From assembly GCA_018398765.1 (NCBI GenBank), contig JAHBMJ010000747.1, positions 20,001 to 40,919 on the forward strand: 20,919 bases of DNA. The letters are read 5' to 3'. The notes under the pieces are model-generated. The model was not told the DNA's origin. It made no database searches and was given only the letters and a program-made list of their open reading frames with translations. Origin of the DNA: Chromera velia (Eukaryota; Sar; Chromeraceae). Positions 8,920 through 20,343 of this stretch are shown in pieces. The position numbers were made by a program, and so were the translations under genes. Position 1 is the stretch's first letter. Each line of letters begins with the position of its first letter.

Positions 8920-10636
8920 GTAACCCTTAAATACATGCATATAAAAAACTTAGTAGGACAGGTTTTTTTAAAAGTACAAGTGAAAGTAACTTTAAAACTT
9001 TTCATATTTTTTACTATGCATTACATATATACACATTACACTGAATTTAAATAAATTAAGCAGAACGCATACCACGTTGTATCTATAATAATAGAGTACT
9101 ATAAAAGGCATAAAAAAACTAGTAGATAAAAGATGAAAAACCAACTTTAAAGTATTACCACCTAGATGATACTATATCATGATAGACTAGATTACTAGCT
9201 ATATTATGGTGTCATTACCTATAGGATTGAAATATATATTGTTAAACGCATGCAGCCAAATTTAGAGTATCTTAAATAATAGTATTATAATATATATTAT
9301 TTAATTGTCATATATTGTCATTTATATGTAAAAACTCTAGCAAAAAAAGTTTTAGAAAATGTTATATACTAAGATCAAATACTAGGTTACATAATCTTTT
9401 TGAATTAAAATATATATATAACTTATTAAGTTGAATTCAAGTAGGTTGAATCCCTTTATATAAAAAACAGAGGGATAAGAAGTGCCTAGCATCCTTGAAT
9501 GGCATAAGAAAGCATTCAGACTATAGCTGCTGCAGTATAACATTCAGACTCGCAATTTTAGATAGAGGAGCTAGCAGAGGAGAGTTAAAATTGATACACT
9601 GTCAAATATGAGGTCAAACTACCAATAGATTCAATAGAATTAGCAGACTAATAGCAGTAAGAAAAAAAAAAATAGAAAAAAGACTAGAAAAAAGAAGAAT
9701 AACAGGCTAGAAGCTAGAAAAGAACTTTAAGTCAATGCCTCCCGTAACTGGGCCGTTACATAATAAGAGACTATAGTGTTAGTTACTAAAATGGTTCTAG
9801 AGGATGGTTAGCTTTCATAATGCCGGCGGCCTAGGGGTAATATTTTTTAAAAAAAAAGTCATTTTCACTTTTTTGTTTTTTGTTTTTTTTTCTGATTTCA
9901 AACTAAAAAATATGTTGTTTAAGTGTTGTTGATGTGTTACACGAATCAACAAGTGTTGTTCAAGTGTTGTTGTACTATTGTTTCTTTATTATAATGATAA
10001 ATGAATATTGTTACACTATTATACAACTGTTGCTTTTATGTTGCAGGGTGTTGCATATGGTTGTTATGTCTTGATGGAGGTCATCATCGAAAAGCAAAAA
10101 AAAAAAAAAAATAAATTTGCCCTGGATACCTTTTTTTTTTTTTTTTTTGAAAATTACCCCTAGCCGGCGGGCGGCCTAGCACAGAGTAGCAGCCGGCAAG
10201 TACCATATAAATTCATTATAATTAACCATAGTTGATTGATTGATTAATTGATTGATTAGAAGATATTGATAGATTGTTTTGTATTATATGTTTTGTGTTA
10301 AAAGCTCAATACAGCTGATAACTCCATAAATTTTTAAATTTCATTTTAAAAGTTTATACTTTTAAAGTGTTAATCTAAAATTTATTTTAAGTTTTAAAAA
10401 ATGTTATGAATTTAACCTACAAGATCTTTATCCCCTTATAATTCAAAATGAAATGGAACATTTAATGTCAAATTAATGGAGAACTTCAATGAAACTTATT
10501 GATCCAGATATTCATTAAGAAGATCAAAAGATGAATTGATAAAGTTACTGTTTCAAGAAAGACCTGTGCGCATTTTTATTTGGCTAAAGACATCTACATC
10601 GATACATATCCATGCACTCAATACTACGCATTCAGC
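8920..10636. other. AT-rich intergenic region, no gene seen
   Basis: About 1.7 kb with A/T runs throughout, stops dense in all frames and no coding motif. It includes poly-A/poly-T tracts (9661-9671, 10096-10110, 10132-10148), a TTGA/TGAT microsatellite (about 10232-10258) and a MITE candidate (9832-10162). Its right end carries the 3' UTR of the minus-strand mosaic gene. I cannot identify organellar or rRNA sequence in it. Confidence 0.55.
9832..10162. mobile_element. MITE candidate with hAT-like ends
   Basis: The left end reads TAGGGGTAATATTTTTT and the right end, read on the minus strand, TAGGGGTAATTTTC: an imperfect terminal inverted repeat of about 14 bp. GCCGGCGG lies just outside both ends (9822-9829, separated by CC on the left; 10163-10170). 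hAT transposons make 8-bp target duplications and often begin (T/C)AGGGG. The interior is AT-rich and non-coding, with several GTGTTGTT strings. The 2-bp offset and GC-repetitive flank leave the duplication uncertain. Confidence 0.45.
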
Positions 10637-12716
10637 TCAGCAAGGTGTCGTTTTCAATGTTTTCTCTTCTTCAAATTGAAAATTTTTTTCTTTTTTCATT
10701 GATGGCCATATGTGCTTGCTCCCCAAGTTGTGGGGAGGATGAACACCCTTCTTCCGTCTCCATCGCCTTTTTTCCCTCACTGAACCTTCCAAGAATTCAA
10801 TCCGATTTGAACCCTCTGAAAGCTTGCCCGCAAATCGATTCACTTGTTGCGGTCGTGATACTGCAACAGTGTGACCCATGCAAAGCTGCCCCCAGGTGTT
10901 TTGCCCCCACCCTCTCACTGTCTGATCTGATGCAATCACAAGAGAATGTCCCCAGACAGATGAAGGAAGCTCACTCCCCACAACCAAATCCTGAATCACA
11001 TCAGCATCCCTCGCACCTCCTAATGCCCCTCCCCTGACATCTCTTCCAAGCTCCCCATTCAGGTTGCTTCCCCAGGTCAACAATTGGCCTTCTTTCGAAC
11101 GCACACCCACCCAATCCCTTCCACACACCACACTCTCTGCAGCCCCTTCTGCCAAATCACCCCCCACGTGCACCTCAACAGGCATGGCTGCCGTCTCAGT
11201 CACCTGGCCATCAATCAACCCCCGGTTCCCCCACCCAAAAACCCTCCCCTCTGATGTAACCACAAAAAACGTGTTCTCCGTCCCACAAACAGAAGAAGCC
11301 TTGCCTGCCTCTTCTGGAATCTCTACCTGTCCAGGATTGCCCTCCCACCCCCTGTCCGTAAACCCCCCCCCTAGAAAAACCCGCTGACCCCATGCAAACA
11401 GCAGTCCCTCTGAGGTGAGGGCCACACCTGCCAGCAGACACGCAGCCACAGACACAACCTTGTGGCCAGAGAGACGCCCCCCTATGGGAGAACTTTGCTG
11501 ACTCGAAGAGTCGGTACACCCCAGACGCATAAAGAGAGGAGCCATGCCAACGGAATCAGACCGCTTTCCCCCCTTTCCCCTGTCCCCGCTTTGTGAACTT
11601 TTTGTTGTCTCTTCCTCATCATCATGGGCATCTGCGCTTCCAACCGCGTTTGTACGGGCGCTCTCATCTACGTCCGCGTTTGCTTCTGCATCTGCGACTG
11701 CGTTTGTATCTGGACCTGCGGTGGTGTCTTCTTCTGCCTCTCTTTCTCCATCTCTGTTCTCATTTGCACCTGCATGAACCTCTGGACGCGCTTCTGCATT
11801 CATGCTTGCACCTACGCTCGCAGATGCATCTTTATCTGCGCCTGCATCTACGGGTGCGCTCTCATCTACACCCGCATCTGCACCTGCCGACTCTCCGCAT
11901 TGTTCCCCCCTCCCTCCTTTTTCTGCCTTTTCACCCCCCCCTTCCCCCCCCTCGCCCTCGGAGTCCTCAAGAAAAAAGCCCAACAAACCCCAGGCGTACA
12001 AAGCTCCTGACTCAGTCCATGCGTAACTGAAAACACACAAAAAAACATCGAGGGTGGAAATGTGAAAAGCGAGAAGAAATTCATCGACGCACGTTACAAC
12101 ACAAATGCCTCTTTTCAATTACTCTGCGCAAAACGCCGTGTTTCTGTCGCTGCTGCATGCTGTCTTTCAATCAATATAAGGAAAATAAACAAGCCGAGTG
12201 AACTGCCTTTTTTGAAAATTTGTCGACTACTTCCATTCCGTCCCCTTTTTCTTGCGAATCTTCCCAAACCCCACAGAAATCAATGTACATTTCGACCTCC
12301 ACAACAGCGTCCCTCTCCTTCCAATTAGAATTGCCATGATTAAAGTTTTCAGACTGACCGCGCACGCTCTCTGCAAGCCACCCCTTTAAATTTCTCCTTC
12401 GGCAGATGCTCTACGGCTGTGGGTTCTGGGACAGGAGAGGAGGCCTCCGCATCGAAGCCCATCAACAGCACGCCGTTGTCTGTGGGCACAAACGTTGCCG
12501 CCTCCCCTGCGACGTCACTTGAGCAGACGGGCCCTGTCGGTTTGATGGAGGGAATCTTGACAGGCTCTGTGAACGAAAAGGAAAAGGAGTGCCCCTCTTT
12601 ACTCTTCACACCCAACTCTCCGTGCCAATTTCCCCCACAGCCCCACATGTTGCCCTCGCTGTCCTGAACGAAAGACGTGTCCCTGCCCAGGGAGAGAATG
12701 CGACTGATCCCAACTC
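10637..12716 (-). other. RCC1-like seven-blade propeller (exons 12 and 13)
   Basis: Blade signatures in order: SLGRDTSFVQDSEGNMWGCG and GELGV (exon 12), EAATFVPTDNGVLLMGF, then RYAWTESGALYAWG created exactly by the splice 12359/12026, VAACLLAGVALTSEGLLFAWG (first 20 residues diagnostic), VCGTENTFFVVTSEGRVFGWG, VCGRDWVGVRSKEGQLLTWG with NGELG, and VWGHSLVIASDQTVRGWGQ with WGQL. Seven blades equal the usual RCC1 propeller. An Ala/Asp/Glu-rich insertion of roughly 150 residues (about 11990-11540) interrupts it after blade 3. The C-terminal tail is basic (KRRWRRKKG). RCC1 folds act as guanine-exchange factors or protein/chromatin-binding platforms; which applies here cannot be told. Confidence 0.75.
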
Positions 12717-15700
12717 CTGAGAAGAGGAAGGTATGAAAGAACAATAAAATGGTCAGTGGTTTCGAGCTCAAGTGAGTGAGTGAGTGAGTGAGAGGGCAGG
12801 TGGATGCAAGACAGAAATGTTCCAAAGAAGTGACGGATGAAATGGTACTTCCAAAATTCAATTCTCAATCTGGCTCTTTCTTTCTTTTAGAACATCGATG
12901 CTGTGCCAACCACCAGACACCAGATTTTCAGCAATGTCTGTATCTCTCATGCCTCTCTCTGTAATGACGCACGCTCTCTGCCTGCCTGACTGACTGACGG
13001 CAGACGGCAGTTTTAACAGGAGGTCGGAAGGCCACCCCCCCCCCCCCCNNNCTCCCCTCGTCTTCACGCACTCAAAACCCTCCGCGGCGGGAAAGGCAGG
13101 CTCCTCCTTCTCGGGACACTTCAATCGCACCCGAGCCCCTATGCCCACGGGAGTGCCCTCGCTGTGGTCTCTCTCTTGGCCGTCTGCAGCCACTATCTTG
13201 TCAACTTCAATCCCGTTCTCTTTCTTCTCCCAAGCGACCGGCATGGGGCAACCGACTGCACAGACAAGTCGGAAGATACATATTCAGCCGACGTGAATAT
13301 CCACAAAGGTATTGCAGCTGTGCATATGCAGGTCTAGGTGCGCAAGTAAAAGGAGAGCAACCAAGCAAAACGATCTTACGAAGAAGGGGAGATTCGGTGG
13401 ACAGGGCAGAGATTGCGTTCTCATTCGACTGATGCTGTACGAATAACATATCTCCTTGCTGCGTTACTTGGGGCATGCCTCTCGATCAGAACTGTCGATT
13501 GCCTCATGCAGAACGTTGCAGCATTTTCTTTTTTTACTTCTTATCCTGCATACAGTCTATCGGCCTTACTGACTGCAATGGGCCTCCTCACGGTCTTGAG
13601 GAAAGAGGGAAGGTAAGAAGGTCCCTGGGTCCATTTTGCACTCGACAGAGAAATCTGGAGGCACTAAGAGCCTGTCGTCAGGACAGGAGAAGAGGATATG
13701 CTCTCCTATCTTCACCTCCTCCCCCTTTACAAATTCTCTCTTTCCTCCCGTGCCTCCCATGTCTTCCGGTAGTTCGAGGATCTCAGAGATCTTCAATTTG
13801 TCACTTTCCCTCTCCTCGTCGAGACCCAAGAGGTCCTCACACGCACCTGCATGCATGAAGGGAAGGGGCCGGACAAGGTCATCCATTGTGCACTAAGACA
13901 AAAAAGGCAGATGAGACGGCAAGTGAATCACTTTGTGTCGGTGGATCCCACACTGTCTTCCCAACCTCGGACAACCCCACAACGCCTTCGGATATACTTT
14001 CGACCGCATCAATACAAGAGCACTTTGTATATGACGAAGAAACCAAAGTTGTCTGTACCACATTCTTTGGAGACTCTTCCTCATTCAAGACGTTCTTGAA
14101 TGCGCACTCTTCAAGTTGATAAGGTTAAACACAACAACAACAGCAACTTACCGCACTTCACGTCTTCAATGTTCCCTTGAAATTCACAGTCAGGACCCTT
14201 CTCCTTGTTTGTGTTTGTATCCGCTTCAGTCTCGGCCTCCGTATTCTTCTCAAGAAAACTTTCCTCCTCTTCCTCCCCCTCATCCTCCTCTGCCCTCCTC
14301 TCGGACCCCCCTTCAGACACACCCTCTTCTTCTTCTGCCTGCCCCTTCTTGACATCCTCAACCGCGCCCTCTTCTGTAGCCTTCACTGTCTTCTCCACAG
14401 CCTCCGCTATCCCGCCCTGGAAGCGGACAAGTACACATGCATACAGGGTGGGTGCTCTACAGGAAAGCGGCTGGCCTGAGAGACAACAGGAAGGAAGAGG
14501 ATGAATCACTAGATAAGCTAAGCCCGCAAGAAAGTCGAGCAGAAAGAAGCCTGCAGTACAAATTCGAGAGGTCCCAGATTGACTAACGTCAGACTCCCCC
14601 CAGCCAAAAAAGCAGAGAAGGCTGTAACAGAACAGAAAAAGCCAGTCGCACAGAAAATAAAAAAGGCACACGGACAGAGCAACCTGAAAGTCGGACGCGC
14701 TTCGGAGAGCCGGTGCTCAGCCTCACCTTTGATTCACGGGGGAGCTGCTGGCCCTTTTGTCCCTCTTCGCCTTTTTTCACCGCTCCCTTTTCACCTCCTC
14801 CTGCTCCCCCCTTCCCCTCTCCATTTCCTACTGCTTCCCCTCCCTTCTTGCCCCCCTCTTTCCCTTTCTTCTCCTTTTCTTCCTTTTTTCTGCACGTGCA
14901 CAAAAGCGAGGAGGAGGTGGGAGGAAGGACAACTCTCCCTGGAGGACAGACGAGATGGACCGTCTCTCCACTCAGGACCTTCTGTGCATCCTCACCCTCC
15001 GCTTCCCTCAGCTCGCCGTCTCTCGCCTCCACTGCCCTCACCTTCACACCTCCCTTGCTCTCTCCCCCAAGGTTGGCAGGAATCGAACAGGGGGTCACTG
15101 CAGCGTCGACAAAAGAGGCGAACGTCAATTTGCGAAAGCGAAATCAAATCAATACAAGGCGACTGCACAAATTGTTTACTTTGCAAAAACAGACCGAAAA
15201 GTCGAGGAGATGGTCCAAATGGAAAATTATGCGATTGAAAAAAGAAAAATTCTACTTGAGATGTGGACAACAAACACGCCAAGAAACGTGGATGCGCGCG
15301 TTCTCTCTGAGATTCTCAAGTTGTTGAAAAGGAAATGAATCTAATTGGATTCGACCACCCAGAAGAGTGATGAACCGCTGTCTGTGTATTTAATTGAACA
15401 ATGCCAAGTTGAAAGAAAAGATCAGCAGACTCACCGCATCGTGCATCCTCAATAGACGGCACAAAGATAGGAAGGTTTGTTTTTGGATCCTCTCGGCAGG
15501 TACTCTCTTTTTTGTCTTGGTCTTCCAGAACCTTCTCCTCGCTCTGACATGAGAGTGAGACTCTCTCTGAAAGAAGAAATTCCTTCTGAGAGGAGGAGCC
15601 CTTCTTTTTCTTTCCTTCTTCCTCCTCATCGTCTTCAGAGACCTTCTCGACCTTCAGGGATTCGGGGAGGGGGTCAGGGACCTCGCAACCTTCTGCATGA

Positions 15701-18700
15701 GAAGACGAAGAGTAAAATCAAACAAAGATGGGAGTTCTAAAGGCATAAGGATGCACCAACGAGGAGTGACTTTTCAGATGCCGCGCAGAAAGGAGGGAAG
15801 AGAAGTCATGGTGTGACGAGATGTGCACAAAAAGAAGCTGAGGAGGCAGAAAAGGGATGCGGAGTGCATGCATACTGTCAATCCGAAAGACTGTTCTTGG
15901 CTGTACAACTGACTGCATTTGGCATTGTTCAGCGCATCGTCCTTGAAGACTAATTTGCCTGTCCCCTCCTCAGCCTCGCACACGACACCCTTGTGCTTTC
16001 CTGCCTCAGGAGGGACCAGGAGGCGTCCAGAGGAACAGGAGAGAAGCACAGAATCCCCCAACTCAACATGATCCCCCTCTGTCCTGCCATCCACCATCGA
16101 CCCATCCTCCTTCATCACTCCGATGACTGCTGGGACAACGTCAGATTTCTGTTGCTGTGAGTCCATGAAGCTCCCTCTTTGACTTTGTGATACGACCGGA
16201 AATCCTCTTCTGTGTTGGCGAGAAAAGTCTGGGTGTTCGGAGTATTCAAATTCTTCTGCTTGTTCTCTTCCTTCTTCCTCTTCCTCCGTCTCTGCATCCG
16301 AGTCTGTGTCTGTGTCCATCTCACTTTCTCTCACAAATCGTCTCTCTCTGTCTTCTTCTCTCTCGTACTCTTCTTTCTCTTCTTCATCTTCTTCTCGAGA
16401 TCGACCCCCATTCTCTCTCCACTGGAAAAAACTAGAGAAGAAACTGAAGAGCATCTGGGAAGCGGACGGCATCTGTAGCTTTGACGAAGGACGACCCATA
16501 CCCCCACCCGGCTTTGTTGCTGGCTGCTTTTTTGCGGCCTGCTTTTTTGCTGCTGGTTGCTTCTTTGCAGCCTCCTTTTTTGCTGCTGGTTGCTTCTTTG
16601 CAGCCTCCTTTTTCGCTGCGGGTTGCTTCTTTGCAGCCTCCTTCTTCGCTGCGGGTTGTTTCTTTGCAGCCTCCTTTTTCGCTGCGGGTTGCTTCTTTGC
16701 AGCCTCCTTTTTCGCTGCTGGTTGCTTCTTTGCAGCCTCCTTCTTCGCTGCGGGTTGTTTCTTTGCAGCCTCCTTTTTCGCTGCTGGTTGTTTCTTTGCA
16801 GCCTCCTTTTTCGCTGCGGGTTGCTTCTTTGCAGCCTCCTTTTTCGCTGCTGGTTGTTTCTTTGCAGCCTCCTTTTTCGCTGCTGGTTGTTTCTTTGCAG
16901 CCTCCTTTTTCGCTGCTGGTTGCTTCTTTGCAGCCTCCTTTTTCGCTGCGGGTTGTTTCTTTGCAGCCTCCTTTTTCGCTGCGGGTTGCTTCTTTGGCGC
17001 AGCGTCTTTTGTCGCTGTTGGCTCCTGCTTTGCGGCGGGGTTCTTTTTCCTTTCTAACGTTGGGGCTTTTTTCTTTTTGGCTGTTGCTGTCCATTGGGGA
17101 GAGTTTTTACCCTTGACACCATCCTCAGAGGATTGGTTGTCTTCTGCATTTTTGTCAGGGGTGACGTCATCTTCTGAGACTTTTCCCTCTTCTTCGCTTT
17201 TGGCAGGGGTGACATCATCTTCTGAGACTTTTCCCTCTTCTGCGCTTTTGTCAGGGGTGACGTCATCTTCTGAGACTTTTCGGTCTTGCGCGCTTTTATC
17301 AGGGGTGACATCGTCTTCTGAGACTTTTCCATCTTCTGCGCTTTTGTCAGGGGTGCCATCACCTTCAGACGCTTTGCGGTCTTCTGCGCTTTTGTCAGGG
17401 GTGCCATCATCGCCTGAGGCTTTTCCCTCTTCTGCGCTTTTGTCAGGAGTGACACCATCTTCAGAGGCTTTTCCCTCTTCTGCGCTTTTGTCAGGGGTGC
17501 CATCATCTTCAGAGGCTGCTTTTCCCTCTTCTGCACTTTTGTCAGGGGTGCCATCATCTTCAGAGGCTTTTCCCTCTTCTGCGCTTTTGTCAGGGGTGCC
17601 ATCATCTTCAGAGGCTGCTTTTCCATCTTCTGCGTTTATGTCAGGGGCACCTTCAGACGCTCCTTCGGACTGACGTGCAGCGTTTGACATCTCGTAGCGC
17701 TCAGGGATTGCGCACCCAACTGCAGAAAGGAAAAAGGGTCGAGAGACAGGGTGAATCAGAGGAAAGGAACAAAGGACGGGGGAGTGAGAGAGTCGGGAAA
17801 GGCGACCTGGAAGATAATGAACGATCGAGGAAATGAATGCAGCCGTTTTTTTCTTTCGTCATGAGACGCTCAGCCGGCGCATCCATCCATGTACTGTGTG
17901 ACACACGTTTTGGAAGCTTGCAGTGACTCCGAAAAAATCTTCTCACGCAAACTCAATTTAGACTGACCGCACTTCATGAGCGTGTCATCAAAAGGAGGCT
18001 GCAGAACCAGATCCCCCGAGCTGGAGTCCTTCGTGCAGGTCAGGGCAGCCTTTGGGGGATCTGGAACCCTAGTAGGACCGCAGCCTAGGTTTAGTTGCAC
18101 CCCCTCCAAAATAGGGTCTTTCACGTTGAAGTCCTTGTCCTCTGTACCGTCCCTTCTCTTCACAGAAGCAACGCGCAACCCATGAGGGTGAGAGCCGTCT
18201 GAAAGCTCGGAAGGAAACGGACAGCCAGCTGCAGAAAAATTCATTGGAGAAAAGAGAATGAGATCAGCATGAAGTGACATGAGAGCCCGGCGCGAACTAA
18301 GTCGCCCTCATTCTCTAACCAAGTCGCCGTTCTTGCATCCTGCCCGAGAGCCCACAAATCCGAAGAAAAGAGATACAAAATACCAAGAGCACGTGAGAGC
18401 CCAGGTTGAGTGTCCAAGCAGACAATCCAGAACCAGACATTCACACAATATACAAAGTTTCCGACTGACCGCACTTTGCCTCAGAGACATTCTCTTTGAA
18501 CTTTGGTTTCCCCGTCTCCGGATCCTTCACGCACTCCACCCCTGAGTCAGACCTCAGAGACGAGGGCACGACCACCTCCCCGTCCGCACAAACGAATTTC
18601 AGTTTCTCCCCCACACCCAGATCGAGACCAGGTGCCGAAACGGCCGTCTCCTGCCCGTCCTTTGCCACTCTCTTCAACGAGAGGTCGCGCACCCTGTCTA

Positions 18701-20304
18701 GACTCTCATCCACCAGACACCCGACTGCATTCATGCAGATCGAGGAACCCAATCAAAGAGAAAAGGACTAAATTCCTTCGAACGGCAACAAACCACCCAA
18801 GCACCCCACATACAGATGATGTGTACTCACCATCTGGAGTTTCTCGCAGATGAGATCACTTGCAAAACAAAAAGCAAAAACATCGTCTTGAAACCACTTC
18901 TTCTCTCAACTCTTTCTTTGAGGGTGACAAAACAGACACCTGCGCGAAGTTCACGACTCCATTTATTCGCGTCGCTTCCTTCTCCTCATTGAAAAGCCAG
19001 CACATGGAACACCGTCTGACTGACCGCACTTCTTTGAGTCCAGAAGAGACGGTTGGAACGCGGGCCTTCCAGAGGTGTCTGTCCCCTCTCCGCACTTGAG
19101 CACTATCTTCCCTTGCTTGGGTATGCGGTCCTCTTGACATTCGAACTCGAGCTCTGACTCGAGATCAGCCTCGAACGAAGGGTTGGTCAAGATTTCCTGT
19201 CCCTGTTTCACGTGAAGCCCGTCAGAGGAACGTTGGAAGTCCTTCAACTCCTCAGGAAGTTTGCATCCGACTGCATGCAGTCATCGAAAAAAGGGAAGCA
19301 CACAGATTTCTTCCACGACAGAATTCAAGACATGAACCGAGCCAGCCAGTGCACGCGGGAAGCAATGCTTGGATCACATTACTCGATGTAGCTAGGTGGT
19401 TGAGGACAGTTCGACAAACAAAACCTAAGTTTCGAGATAATGTGAAACGTACTGCGCAATAGATACACACACGCAGCAAAAAGCATTCCAAGAGAGTCGG
19501 TGAGAAGGAAGTGCACGCATACAGAGCAAGGGAGAAGCAACTAACATCAAGATGACTTTTTCTTCACAAGCGCATCCTGTTGGCGCAACACCTGCCGAGC
19601 AAGAGGACAGAAAAAAAAAGGGCCTAAACAAAAAGATCCACTCACCACACTTTCCATCCTCATCAGCTCTCGACAATTTGAACTTTCCCTGTCCTTCTTC
19701 AGTATGGTACTCACACACCCTTGTAAAAGCGGAGGGCAGCATAACAAGAGGGGAACACTCAAAGTGTAGAACGTCTCCCACCGCCAGTCTATCTCCTCGC
19801 TTTGTGTCCCGCACTCCACTGACAGAGGTCACCTTTGCGGGCCGGGGTTTTGTCCTGTCGCCTCCCTCCTCAGGGGGATACTCGACCTCGCAGCCATCTG
19901 CAGAGAGACGACACAGGCAAAAGCAGCACATTGACGTCAGACTCAAATCAATCTCGAGCACAGCTACTTGCACAGAATCAAAAGCCTTCATTGAGTTCCG
20001 TCCGCAAATCTTTGAGAGGGACCATTCTGTAGACTGCAAACCCACTGTGTTACTGCAAAATTTCGAAAGGAAGCTCCGCAGCAAAAAGGAGCGTTCAAGG
20101 TGCAGCTGCATCCCTGTTTTGGCTCAAAACGACAAATCATCACATATTGAAAACCACAACGTCTACACAACACGACGTATGAGATGAACAGGAAACAGAG
20201 AGACAGAAGAGAAGACAAGCAGCTACACATAATTACAGTTACTCAAAGAAGGACACGCTAGATAGACAATTGAATAGATCTACACACAGACACACAGACA
20301 CACA

Positions 20305-20343
<39 letters not shown>

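Larger units (their letters stand above)
15914..17719 (-). other. Exon 6: Sushi-like module with ~500-residue repeat insertion
   Basis: A single 1,806-base exon (602 codons, phase 1 at both ends). It starts V-GCAIPERYEMSN, with the first Cys of a module, and ends with the other three: VLLSCSSGRLLVPP, GVVCEAEEGTGKLVF and LNNAKC. Between Cys 1 and Cys 2 lie, in order, an acidic 16-aa repeat, a basic 11-aa repeat, a hydrophobic/Ser patch (MLFSFFSSFFQW) and an Arg/Glu/Asp-rich stretch (SEMDTDTDSDAETEEEEE). The insert is predicted disordered by composition. Charge-separated acid and base blocks suggest binding to polyanions or self-association, but this is inference. Confidence 0.7.

Noticed and set aside
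9661-10148. Poly-A runs read as retroposon tails
   Set aside because: Both A and T runs are scattered through the AT-rich region without an adjacent source gene or flanking duplication, apart from the MITE candidate.
14579-15338. Plus-strand ORFs of about 200 codons
   Set aside because: They are rich in Ser/Pro/Phe/Leu from reading pyrimidine-rich complement of Lys/Glu/Gly codons. The minus strand carries the module Cys pattern and splice phases.
16511-16997. Regularly spaced 33-bp repeats considered as a CRISPR array
   Set aside because: The units are contiguous with no unique spacers, encode an in-frame peptide repeat and lie in a eukaryotic gene.
16306-17673. 455-codon plus-strand ORF with repeated CFFAASFFAAG and SGVTSSSE motifs
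   Set aside because: It is the complement of the in-frame 33-bp and 48-bp repeats of exon 6. The minus strand has the Cys module ends, splice sites and phase agreement, so the plus ORF is a shadow.
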